Of a DNA stretch of 9,570 bases, positions 1 through 5,926 are shown one piece after another; within the stretch, counting starts at the first letter, position 1, and each line of letters begins with the position of its first letter. The notes under the pieces are model-generated. The model saw only the letters and a list, made by a program, of their open reading frames with translations, did no database searches and was not told the DNA's origin. Made by a program: the position numbers and the translations under genes. Origin of the DNA: Cyanobacteria bacterium UBA5018 (GTDB lineage: Bacteria; Cyanobacteriota; Cyanobacteriia; PCC-6307; Cyanobiaceae); NCBI GenBank assembly GCA_002396505.1, contig DGYA01000005.1, positions 13,040 through 22,609 of the forward strand. The letters run 5' to 3'.

Positions 1-1680
1 CACACCCGCTGGGCCACCCATGGCAAGCCGGAGGAGCGCAATGCCCACCCGCATCTCGATGCCAGCGGCGAGTTGGCGGTGGTTCAAAACGGAATCATTG
101 AGAATTACCGCAGCCTGCGGGAGCAGCTGCAGGCATCGGGGGTGCTGTTTCGCTCCGACACCGATACGGAGGTGATCCCCCATCTGCTGGCTGGCCAACT
201 GCGGCAGCTACAGGCCGATGGTGAGCCCGCCAGCGGCGCCCTGCTGCTGCAGGCCCTGCAGCAGGTGTTGCCGCTGCTGCAGGGGAGCTACGCCCTGGCG
301 GTGGTCTGGGCCCAAACCCCCGCTGCCCTGGTGGTGGCCCGCCGCTCGGCGCCGCTGTTGATCGGCCTGGGGGAAGGGGAATTCCTCTGCGCCAGCGACA
401 CGCCAGCCCTGGCCGGTTTCACCCGCACGATCCTGCCCATGGAGGACGGCGAGGTGGCGCTGCTCACCCCCCTGGGCATCGAGCTCTATGGAGCTGATGG
501 CGGGCGGCGGCAGCGCAGCCCCAGCCTGCTGAGCGGCACCGAGCAGGTGGTCGACAAGCGCAGCTTCCGCCACTTCATGCTCAAGGAGATCCATGAGCAA
601 CCGGAAACCGCGGCGCTGTGGGTGGCGCGGCATCTGCCCGAGGACCCTGACGGCCATCTGGTGGCCCTGCCCTTTGACGAGGACTTCTATGCCGGCGTGG
701 AGCGAATCGAGATCCTGGCCTGTGGCACCAGCCGCCATGCAGCCCAGGTGGGGGCCTACCTGCTGGAGCAGCTCGCCGGCATCCCCGCCAATGTGTTCTA
801 TGCCAGTGAATTCCGCTATTCACCACCGCCGCTGAGCGCCCATACGCTCACCATCGGCGTAACCCAGTCAGGCGAGACCGCCGACACCTTGGCGGCCCTG
901 GCGATGGAGCAGGAGCGGCGCAGCCTGGTGGCCGATCCCAGCTTTGCGCCGCGCTTGCTGGGGATCACCAATCGGCCCGAGAGCTCCCTGGGGCGGCTGG
1001 TGCCCCACCTGCTCGACATCGGTGCCGGCATTGAGGTGGGTGTGGCCGCCACCAAGACCTTCCTGGGGCAATTGCTGAGCTTCTACGGCCTGGCGCTGGC
1101 CTTTGCCGAGCGGCGGGTGGGCCTTGGCCCCAACCGCGAGCAGCTCAAGGCCCTGGTGGTCTGCCTGCGGGCGATGCCGCAGCAGTTGCGGCAGCTGGTG
1201 GAAGACCACGACCGCCGCTGTGCCGAGTTGGCCCATCGCTTCGAGAGCACCCAGGATGTGATCTTTCTAGGCCGTGGCATCAACTATCCAATTGCCCTGG
1301 AGGGGGCCCTCAAACTCAAGGAAATCAGCTACATCCACGCCGAGGGCTATCCAGCTGGCGAAATGAAGCATGGGCCGATCGCCCTGCTCGACGCCCGGGT
1401 GCCAGTGGTGTCCATTGCGATGCCGGGCAAGGTGTTTGACAAGGTGCTCAGCAATGCCCAGGAGGCCAAGGCGCGGGATGCCCAGTTGATTGGCGTTGGC
1501 CCTGGGGGAAAAGACACTGAGATCTTCGATCTGCTGCTGCCGGTGCCAGAGGTGGACGAGCTGCTCAGCCCGCTACTCACCGTGATCCCGATGCAGCTGC
1601 TCAGTTATCACATCGCCGCCCACCGGGGCCTGGATGTGGATCAGCCCCGCAATCTGGCCAAGAGCGTCACGGTGGAGTGA
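1..1680 (+). CDS. glmS: Glutamine--fructose-6-phosphate aminotransferase (isomerizing), 5'-truncated
   Basis: GlmS makes glucosamine-6-phosphate from fructose-6-phosphate and glutamine, the first step towards UDP-GlcNAc for peptidoglycan and lipopolysaccharide; it is cytosolic. The frame is open from base 1, and the first residues, HTRWATHGKPEERNAHPH, belong to the N-terminal glutamine amidotransferase domain, so about 70 residues including the catalytic Cys lie outside the window. The visible 559 residues contain the rest of that domain (VVQNGIIENY, SDTDTEVI), a first SIS sugar-isomerase domain (ILACGTSRHAA near residue 237, TQSGETADT near 288), a second SIS domain (FLGRGINYPIALEGALKLKE, then EMKHGPIAL, residues about 422-462) and the family C-terminus DQPRNLAKSVTVE. 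Full length would be about 630 residues, slightly longer than the 609 of E. coli. A TTG at position 73 is inside the conserved domain and is not the start. No frameshift is seen. It converges on rimM. Confidence 0.97.
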   Translation, partial: HTRWATHGKPEERNAHPHLDASGELAVVQNGIIENYRSLREQLQASGVLFRSDTDTEVIPHLLAGQLRQLQADGEPASGALLLQALQQVLPLLQGSYALAVVWAQTPAALVVARRSAPLLIGLGEGEFLCASDTPALAGFTRTILPMEDGEVALLTPLGIELYGADGGRRQRSPSLLSGTEQVVDKRSFRHFMLKEIHEQPETAALWVARHLPEDPDGHLVALPFDEDFYAGVERIEILACGTSRHAAQVGAYLLEQLAGIPANVFYASEFRYSPPPLSAHTLTIGVTQSGETADTLAALAMEQERRSLVADPSFAPRLLGITNRPESSLGRLVPHLLDIGAGIEVGVAATKTFLGQLLSFYGLALAFAERRVGLGPNREQLKALVVCLRAMPQQLRQLVEDHDRRCAELAHRFESTQDVIFLGRGINYPIALEGALKLKEISYIHAEGYPAGEMKHGPIALLDARVPVVSIAMPGKVFDKVLSNAQEAKARDAQLIGVGPGGKDTEIFDLLLPVPEVDELLSPLLTVIPMQLLSYHIAAHRGLDVDQPRNLAKSVTVE

Positions 1681-1706
1681 GCCGAAAGCGCTGGGGGCCG
1701 GCTGGC

Positions 1707-1752
1707 CTGGAGGCAGAAGACTGGAGGCAGAAGACTGGAGGTAGAGGTAGAG
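1707..1752. repeat. Short tandem repeat in the glmS-rimM spacer
   Basis: The 106-bp convergent spacer between glmS and rimM contains a 14-bp unit, CTGGAGGCAGAAGA, twice in direct tandem (1707-1720 and 1721-1734). A degenerate third copy begins at 1735 (CTGGAGGTAGAG) and is followed by another GTAGAG. No T-rich terminator is visible on either strand in the spacer. The repeat is non-coding and probably neutral slippage. Confidence 0.8.
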
Positions 1753-1786
1753 GGGCTGGCAGCAGGCAACAGCAGGCGGCCTGGGC

Positions 1787-2350
1787 TCAGAGCTCCAGCA
1801 GCCCTGGCGGCGGCGTGATGCCTATCCAGCCCGCCTGAATCTGCACCTCGGGCACGATCGCCTTCACAAAGGGGATCAAGATCACCCGCCCGCCAGCCTC
1901 GGCGTTGAGTTCCACCTCCAGCAGGTCGTTGCCGGCGTGGAGCAGATCCAGCACCCGGCCAATGCTCTGCCCCTGCTCCAACAGCCGCACCTCCAGGCCG
2001 ATCAAATCGAGCAGGTGGAATTCGCCCCGGGCCAGCTTGGGCCTGTCACTGGCCAGCACCAGCAGCTGCTCGCCCACCAGGGCCTCGGCGGCCTCGCGGC
2101 TGTCCACCCCCGCCAAGCGCACCACGTAGAGCTGCTTGCCCGGCAGTTGGCGTCCGCTGAGCAGTTCCACGCAGCGGGGCGGATCTTGCCGCCGCTGCAA
2201 CCAGCGCCGACCGGCCTTGGTGAATCGCTGGGGAAAGTCGCTGAGGGGCAGCAGCCGCAGTTCGCCTTGCAGCCCCTGGGCGGCCACCAGCTTGCCCACC
2301 ACCAGCAGCTCTGGTTGCTCGATCTCGGAGCCCTCGGGGTCTAGGTCCAC
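1787..2350 (-). CDS. rimM: Ribosome maturation factor RimM
   Basis: RimM binds ribosomal protein S19 in the 30S head and helps late maturation of 16S rRNA. The product has 187 residues. The N-terminal RimM beta-barrel begins at about residue 15 with VGKLVAAQGLQGELR (residues 18-32) and continues through GRQLPGKQLYVVRLAGV. The C-terminal PRC-barrel carries GEFHLLDLIGLEV, IGRVLDLLHAGNDLLEVEL and the end IPFVKAIVPEVQ. There is no ATG near the start of homology. The GTG at 2350-2348 is chosen because a purine-rich AGGGG lies about 4-5 bases upstream and because it gives a normal family length of about 170-190 residues. A longer open frame to 2791 only runs antisense to ndhS and into rnc. The gene is divergent from ndhS across 135 bp. 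Confidence 0.9.
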   Translation of the reverse strand: MDLDPEGSEIEQPELLVVGKLVAAQGLQGELRLLPLSDFPQRFTKAGRRWLQRRQDPPRCVELLSGRQLPGKQLYVVRLAGVDSREAAEALVGEQLLVLASDRPKLARGEFHLLDLIGLEVRLLEQGQSIGRVLDLLHAGNDLLEVELNAEAGGRVILIPFVKAIVPEVQIQAGWIGITPPPGLLEL

Positions 2351-2436
2351 TTGCCCCTGCTGTTGCGGTCCGCGATCGGGGCCAGTCGCTCCCTTGCCCC
2401 CCAGATCCGCCACTGTCAGTTCCCCGAGCTTCCCCC

Positions 2437-2442
2437 GATAAT
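2437..2442 (+). promoter_or_regulatory. Candidate -10 element for ndhS
   Basis: GATAAT sits 44 bases before the ndhS start codon in the divergent rimM-ndhS spacer. A weak -35-like CTGTCA (2413-2418) lies 18 bases upstream. It is a motif match only. An ATG at 2441 overlaps it and opens a 9-residue frame that stops at 2470. Confidence 0.25.
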
Positions 2443-2485
2443 GGCCAAACGCTTGCCCCTGGCCCGCTGAGCCAGCTCCGCCCCG

Positions 2486-2665
2486 ATGGCCCAACTGCCA
2501 ATCCTGCCGGGCTCCACCGTGGTGGTGCGGGATGTCCGCTCCATCTACAACGGCTACAGGGGCTTCGTGCAGCGCCTCTCGGGCAGCCGCGCGGCGGTGC
2601 TGTTTGAGGGTGGCAATTGGGACAAGCTGGTCACCATGCCGATCAAGGCCCTGGAGCAGGCCTAG
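2486..2665 (+). CDS. ndhS: NAD(P)H-quinone oxidoreductase subunit S (SH3-like)
   Basis: This gene encodes a 59-residue protein that I recognise as NdhS (Ssl0352/CRR31 family, formerly DUF3252). NdhS is a peripheral, stroma- or cytoplasm-facing subunit of photosynthetic NDH-1. It has an SH3-like fold and helps ferredoxin dock for cyclic electron flow. Visible family marks are ILPGSTVVVRDV (residues 6-17), the aromatic/glycine turn YNGYRGFVQRLS (21-32) and the diagnostic AAVLFEGGNWDKLVT (36-50). The length matches the short cyanobacterial form, which has no transit peptide. The ATG at 2486 has no clear Shine-Dalgarno sequence, as is common in cyanobacteria, but starts just before the homologous region. 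The 3' end overlaps the 3' end of rnc on the opposite strand by 23 bp. NdhO was considered, but its characteristic C-terminus is absent. Confidence 0.9.
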   Translation: MAQLPILPGSTVVVRDVRSIYNGYRGFVQRLSGSRAAVLFEGGNWDKLVTMPIKALEQA

Positions 2666-3368
2666 GCGCCAGCTGCGCCAGGGCCATCCGGGCCGCCTCC
2701 TGTTCGGCGGAGCGCCGGGATGGCCCCCAGCCAGCGCCGCAGTCCCGGCCGTCCACCTGCACCTGGCAGTGGAAGCGGCGTGGATCGGCATGCACCTTGC
2801 TCACCTGCTCGCAGCTGTAATGGGGCAGCCCCAGACCGCGAGCCTGGCTCCACTCCTGTAGCGCCGATTTCCAATTGTGCAGATGGGGGTCGGCCAGCAG
2901 TTCGGCTCCATCCCGCCGCCAGTGGGGATCCAGCCAGATGTGCACAGCCCCCAGGCCGCCGTCGGCGCCGCCCCAGCTTTCATAGATGGCGCCAATCAGG
3001 GCTTCGCAGCACTCGGCCAGCAGGGTGGCGCGGCCGGCCCGATCGCCGGCGGCCACCGGGCCGATGCGCAGCAGCGGCGCCAGGCCGCAGCGCTCCGCCA
3101 GTTCGGCCAGCCAGCGATCACTCACCAGCTGGGCCCGCAGGGCCGAGGCCTGGCCGACGCTCAGGCCGGCATGATCCCGGCGCAGGTAGGCGGATGCCGC
3201 CAGGCGCAGCACCGCATCGCCCAGGAACTCCAGCCGTTCATGGTTGTAGGCCAGGCCGGCGGAGGTGTGGCTGAGGGCCTCATCCACGGCGCTCAGATCG
3301 CGGCCGGAGGCATCCAGGCCAAGGCCGGCCAGGAAGGCGATCAGCGCCCGCTGGCGATCGGGCTTCAT
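2643..3368 (-). CDS. rnc: Ribonuclease III
   Basis: RNase III cuts double-stranded RNA, processing rRNA precursors and regulatory RNA duplexes. The protein has 241 residues. The endonuclease domain (about 8-150) carries the signature HERLEFLGDAVL at 43-54, so the equivalents of E. coli E38, E41 and D45 are E44, E47 and D51. The second metal-binding segment reads LLAECCEALIGAIYES (116-131): E122 matches E. coli E117, but the E. coli D114 position is Glu (E119). A double-stranded RNA binding domain follows (about 165-233), beginning NWKSALQEW and ending with GPSRRSAEQEAARMALAQL. The ATG at 3368 has no strong ribosome binding site, but homology starts a few residues later. The gene lies 29 bp after rnpB on the same strand and could be read from the same promoter. 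Its 3' end overlaps ndhS. Confidence 0.96.
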   Translation of the reverse strand: MKPDRQRALIAFLAGLGLDASGRDLSAVDEALSHTSAGLAYNHERLEFLGDAVLRLAASAYLRRDHAGLSVGQASALRAQLVSDRWLAELAERCGLAPLLRIGPVAAGDRAGRATLLAECCEALIGAIYESWGGADGGLGAVHIWLDPHWRRDGAELLADPHLHNWKSALQEWSQARGLGLPHYSCEQVSKVHADPRRFHCQVQVDGRDCGAGWGPSRRSAEQEAARMALAQLAPRPAPGP

Positions 3369-3397
3369 GGCTTTACTCAGCTTTGGGCTACAGGGGG

Positions 3398-3812
3398 TGA
3401 AAGCAGGACGTAAGCCGGGTTCTGTTCTCCTCCACTGGCACCGAAGCGCTGGTGGAGGGGGTAGTCATCTGTCTGGGACCGCCGTTGCCGGCGGCCTCGA
3501 GCGGCGCGCTTTTGTCGGGACCGGTGTTATGGCCAACCTTGGTCCCTGGGCCTTGCTCCTAGCCGGGGTTTACCGAGCCAGCACCTCTCGATGCTGCTGG
3601 TGCGCTCTTACCGCACCTTTGCACCCTTACCTGTGCACGGGTTGCCCCGGGCCATCGGCGGTGTGTTTCTGTGGCACTCTCCTCACGGTCACCCGCACTG
3701 GGCGTTACCCAGCAAGCCTGGCCATTGGGGAGCCCGGACTTTCCTCAACCGGGCGCCGCTGCCGCCTTGTAGACCGCAACGACCCCGATCGCGACCACCT
3801 CGCCTGCTTTCA
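3398..3812 (-). ncRNA. rnpB: RNase P RNA (M1-like ribozyme)
   Basis: This is the catalytic RNA of RNase P, which removes 5' leaders from pre-tRNAs. On the minus strand the conserved 5' core GAGGAAAGTCCGGGCTCC corresponds to plus positions 3729-3746. It is followed by the AGAGTGCCACAGAAA block, the GGTAAACCCC segment and the 3' core ACAGAACCCGGCTTA (3411-3425). The ends pair as helix P1: minus-strand TGAAAGCAGG at the 5' end (3812-3803) with CCTGCTTTCA at the 3' end (3407-3398). This defines the boundaries to within a few bases and gives about 415 nt, normal for bacterial type A RNase P RNA. No protein-coding reading of this region is credible. rnc follows downstream and a tRNA gene is divergent upstream. 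Confidence 0.95.
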
Positions 3813-3818
3813 AACCCC

Positions 3819-3824
3819 ATAATG
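3819..3824 (-). promoter_or_regulatory. Candidate -10 element for rnpB
   Basis: On the minus strand CATTAT lies 6 bases before the inferred rnpB 5' end, the expected distance for a sigma-70 -10 box. No good -35 box is seen. The same short AT-rich patch reads CATAAT on the plus strand (3818-3823), 35 bases before the mature tRNA-Arg, so it could serve both genes. Confidence 0.35.
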
Positions 3825-3858
3825 CCCATGCGGACCGTCCCCAGGGCTGGCCCGCTCG

Positions 3859-3932
<74 letters not shown>

Positions 3933-4209
3933 TCCTCCAAAACCCAGTTTATCGCAAGGGTTTGCAGGGAAGCCAAAGCCCCTGCCCCCACCCCTATCTG
4001 AGCCACCTGGCTCCGCCAGGGGGGCCAAACCCAAGCGGCAGGGCAGCAGCAGCGCTCTGGCCTGGCCGGATCAGGCCAGGGCCAGGGCTGTGGCAGCAGC
4101 CAGCCGGCCTGGCAACCCCAGGGGGAGACCGCAGTGCCAATGGCGCCGGCGGAAGCGCATAGAGCCAACAAATCGAGGTTCCCACAAGCCGCTCCTGACA
4201 TTTAGGAGC
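3933..4209. other. Non-coding spacer with hairpins after tRNA-Arg
   Basis: No gene is supported here. Three potential stem-loops are visible. AAACCC/GGGTTT (3940-3945 with 3958-3963, 12-nt loop) is a possible weak terminator for the tRNA. CCTGGC/GCCAGG (4006-4011 with 4015-4020) has a 3-nt loop. A stronger stem, CTCTGGCCTG/CAGGCCAGGG (4055-4064 with 4072-4081, one G-T wobble, 7-nt loop), follows. None has a T-run on either strand, so none is a classic intrinsic terminator. The last two lie between the tRNA and the convergent 3' end of the GGDEF gene and may still block read-through. Confidence 0.45.
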
Positions 4210-5655
4210 TCAAAGAATATGCACTACGCGATTTCGACCCAAACGCTTAGCCTCAAACATGGCACTATCGGCGCGGGCGATTGTGCCGTCAATGCTCTCC
4301 CCTTGACGGCACAAGGTCGCACCAACGCTAATGGTGATACTAATAAACCCGGCTTGAGTATGGATCGGCGTCGCAATCACTTTGCGGATCTTCTCAGCGA
4401 TAGCCACGGCACTACCCATGGCCTGAACCCCCTGCAATAAAATCAGCAATTCGTCGCCACCAACCCTAGAGGCCAGATCGCTGCTGCGCAGACAAGCCTC
4501 AATGCGCTCTGCCACTGCGCAAAGCAATTGATCTCCTACCGCATGCCCAAAGTTGGTATTAATGACTTTAAAATTATCGATATCGCAGAAAAGCACTGCG
4601 GTATGCATGCCACTTCTGCGCACACTACGCTGGATATGCTTAAGCTGCCTGAGCAGCTCAGAGCGGTTGAGCAGGCCAGTCAGTTCATCGGTGCGCGCAC
4701 GATGTTCCAATTTTTCCAAGGCAGACACCTCCGCATCTACGATGTATAAAGAAGCTATCAATCCATCCACCCTGCCGAATTCGTCTTGATAGGGCTTGAC
4801 GTGCACCTCTCCCCAGTGACATCTATTATTTTTAGCCTTGATTCGGAGTCGGCTCGTCAACCTTCCGCGTTCTTGAATAGCCATATATTGATATTGGCAA
4901 TCTGGCCGGTCGTCGGCATGGATAAATTCATTCACATGGTGACCGATGCATTCCTCAGGCAACCAACAAAGCAATGGCGTTACCGAGGGGGAAATCCAGA
5001 CGATATTGCATTCCCGAAGCCTGATTACCACATCGGTGGAATTTTCCGAGAGCAGTCGATATTTCAGCTCCGATTCGGCAAGGGCCATGCGCAGCTGCAT
5101 CTCTGAGTTGATGTCATGCCAGCAGCCGACATGCCCCACGATCTCGCCACGGCTATTTCGCAGAGAATTAAGAGTGATTGAAAACCACCAAATCTGGCCG
5201 GTTTGCTTTCTGAAGCGGGCCTCAAATCGACTACTTCCATGCTTGCTATTTCCAGCCAAAGCGTCGATCAGCTTGCCTTGATCATCAGGGTCGACATACT
5301 CCTTCCAATCGTGGCCTTGCATCACTTCTGGCTTGTATCCAAGCAGCTCGCACACGGCTGGAGACACCCAATTAATGTTGCCGCTTGGGCTGATGAAAAA
5401 GACAACATCCATTGCATTTTCAATCAGCATTCGATAAGGCTGCTCCAGGTCCGGGCTTTGCTTTGCTTGATCTCGATTCACCGCAGCCAATCTTATTGCT
5501 AGCAGTAGGGCGAGTGCCTGCCAGGCAAGAAGCAGCCAGCGGTCAACAGGTAAATTGACGTACCACTGCAATCCGTAAGCAATTATCATTGTCAATATCA
5601 TGGACCCAATCATTGCCCCCTGCCTGGGCGCAACAAAGCCGATGGCCAGCGCCAA
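4210..5655 (-). CDS. Membrane PAS-PAS-GGDEF protein, predicted diguanylate cyclase
   Basis: This is a predicted inner-membrane sensor that makes c-di-GMP from two GTP; it has 481 residues from a TTG start. Two hydrophobic helices (about 14-30 and 40-57) are followed by PAS 1 (about 72-190, YRMLIENAMDVVFFISPSG, LGYKPE), PAS 2 (about 197-310, YRLLSENSTDVVIRL) and a GGDEF domain (about 318-481: RTDELTGLLNR, FCDIDNFKVINTNFGHAVGD, RVGGDEL, ADSAMFEAKRLGRNRV). The active-site loop reads GGDEL (399-403) with Gly, Gly, Asp and Glu intact. An RSSD at 390-393 is spaced exactly as the RxxD product-inhibition site, so feedback inhibition is expected. The TTG is the only usual start codon between an upstream in-frame stop (TAA at 5727-5725) and the first helix; ATG at 5613 is the alternative. 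No Shine-Dalgarno sequence is seen. The N-terminus looks like the remnant of a larger membrane domain. Sampled 60-base lines in the gene have 42-50% G+C, against 62-73% in sampled lines of the kai-like operon. It is divergent from that operon. Confidence 0.88.
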   Translation of the reverse strand: MALAIGFVAPRQGAMIGSMILTMIIAYGLQWYVNLPVDRWLLLAWQALALLLAIRLAAVNRDQAKQSPDLEQPYRMLIENAMDVVFFISPSGNINWVSPAVCELLGYKPEVMQGHDWKEYVDPDDQGKLIDALAGNSKHGSSRFEARFRKQTGQIWWFSITLNSLRNSRGEIVGHVGCWHDINSEMQLRMALAESELKYRLLSENSTDVVIRLRECNIVWISPSVTPLLCWLPEECIGHHVNEFIHADDRPDCQYQYMAIQERGRLTSRLRIKAKNNRCHWGEVHVKPYQDEFGRVDGLIASLYIVDAEVSALEKLEHRARTDELTGLLNRSELLRQLKHIQRSVRRSGMHTAVLFCDIDNFKVINTNFGHAVGDQLLCAVAERIEACLRSSDLASRVGGDELLILLQGVQAMGSAVAIAEKIRKVIATPIHTQAGFISITISVGATLCRQGESIDGTIARADSAMFEAKRLGRNRVVHIL

Positions 5656-5691
5656 AGAGAGCCGGCAGGAGGGGGGTTGAATATAATTATT

Positions 5692-5745
5692 CCTGGTTTT
5701 TTGGCCATACCTATGTTCCCATACTTATGTTCACATAAAACCAGG
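5692..5745. promoter_or_regulatory. Nested repeat cluster, putative operator between GGDEF gene and kaiC-like operon
   Basis: The outer elements are a perfect 9-bp inverted repeat, CCTGGTTTT (5692-5700) and AAAACCAGG (5737-5745). Inside are two directly abutting 14-bp repeats, CCATACCTATGTTC (5705-5718) and CCATACTTATGTTC (5719-5732), which differ at one base. Each contains CATA-N2-TATG (5706-5715 and 5720-5729), so the two palindromes are spaced 14 bp centre to centre. The centres of the outer and inner structures agree to within about 1 bp. This arrangement suggests a bound dimeric regulator or pair of dimers controlling one or both divergent transcription units. I recognise no known regulator for this site. 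Confidence 0.5.
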
Positions 5746-5859
5746 GTTGCTCATGCAGTGGCTGCCGCCGGTTTGATCAGGATGCTGGCGAACTTGGCTT
5801 GGGGATCGCCAACAGGGCCCAGGGCGCTTGCCGGCCAGCGGTTCTCGGCGGGTGTGACG

Positions 5860-5873
5860 AGCGTCTCGACGCT
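5860..5873. promoter_or_regulatory. Palindrome upstream of the kaiC-like gene
   Basis: AGCGTC-TC-GACGCT is a perfect 6-bp inverted repeat with a 2-bp centre, 53 bp before the chosen start codon. It may be a protein binding site or a leader hairpin. In GC-rich DNA such a palindrome can arise by chance. Confidence 0.25.
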
Positions 5874-5926
5874 GCCGTCAGCCTAGCTAGCCGTTTCTAG
5901 CTTGAAATCAACTACCGCAGGTCTTG

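Noticed and set aside
73..75. TTG as the start of glmS
   Set aside because: The frame is open to base 1 with conserved GlmS residues upstream; the true start lies outside the window.
208..738. Long minus-strand frame opposite glmS
   Set aside because: Gln/Gly/Ala-rich shadow of a high-GC gene in its antisense; no homology.
2441..2470. Nine-residue frame MAKRLPLAR upstream of ndhS, a possible leader peptide
   Set aside because: Its ATG overlaps the candidate -10 box, no ribosome binding site is seen, and such short frames are expected by chance.
2351..2791. N-terminal extension of rimM to 334 residues
   Set aside because: It runs antisense through ndhS and into rnc and nearly doubles the family length; the GTG at 2350 fits RimM.
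4090..4440. Plus-strand frame across the spacer and the 3' end of the GGDEF gene
   Set aside because: It is antisense to the conserved C-terminus of the GGDEF domain and has no recognisable features.
4453..4467. GGDEL instead of GGDEF in the cyclase active-site loop
   Set aside because: The last position tolerates Leu in many active cyclases; the catalytic Gly-Gly-Asp-Glu and the inhibition site are present.
5677..5886. A 69-residue plus-strand frame in the divergent spacer, with AGGAGG before its TTG
   Set aside because: No recognisable domain; it reads through the repeat cluster and palindrome, and the purine run is more simply part of the GC-rich flank. A short real peptide cannot be fully excluded.
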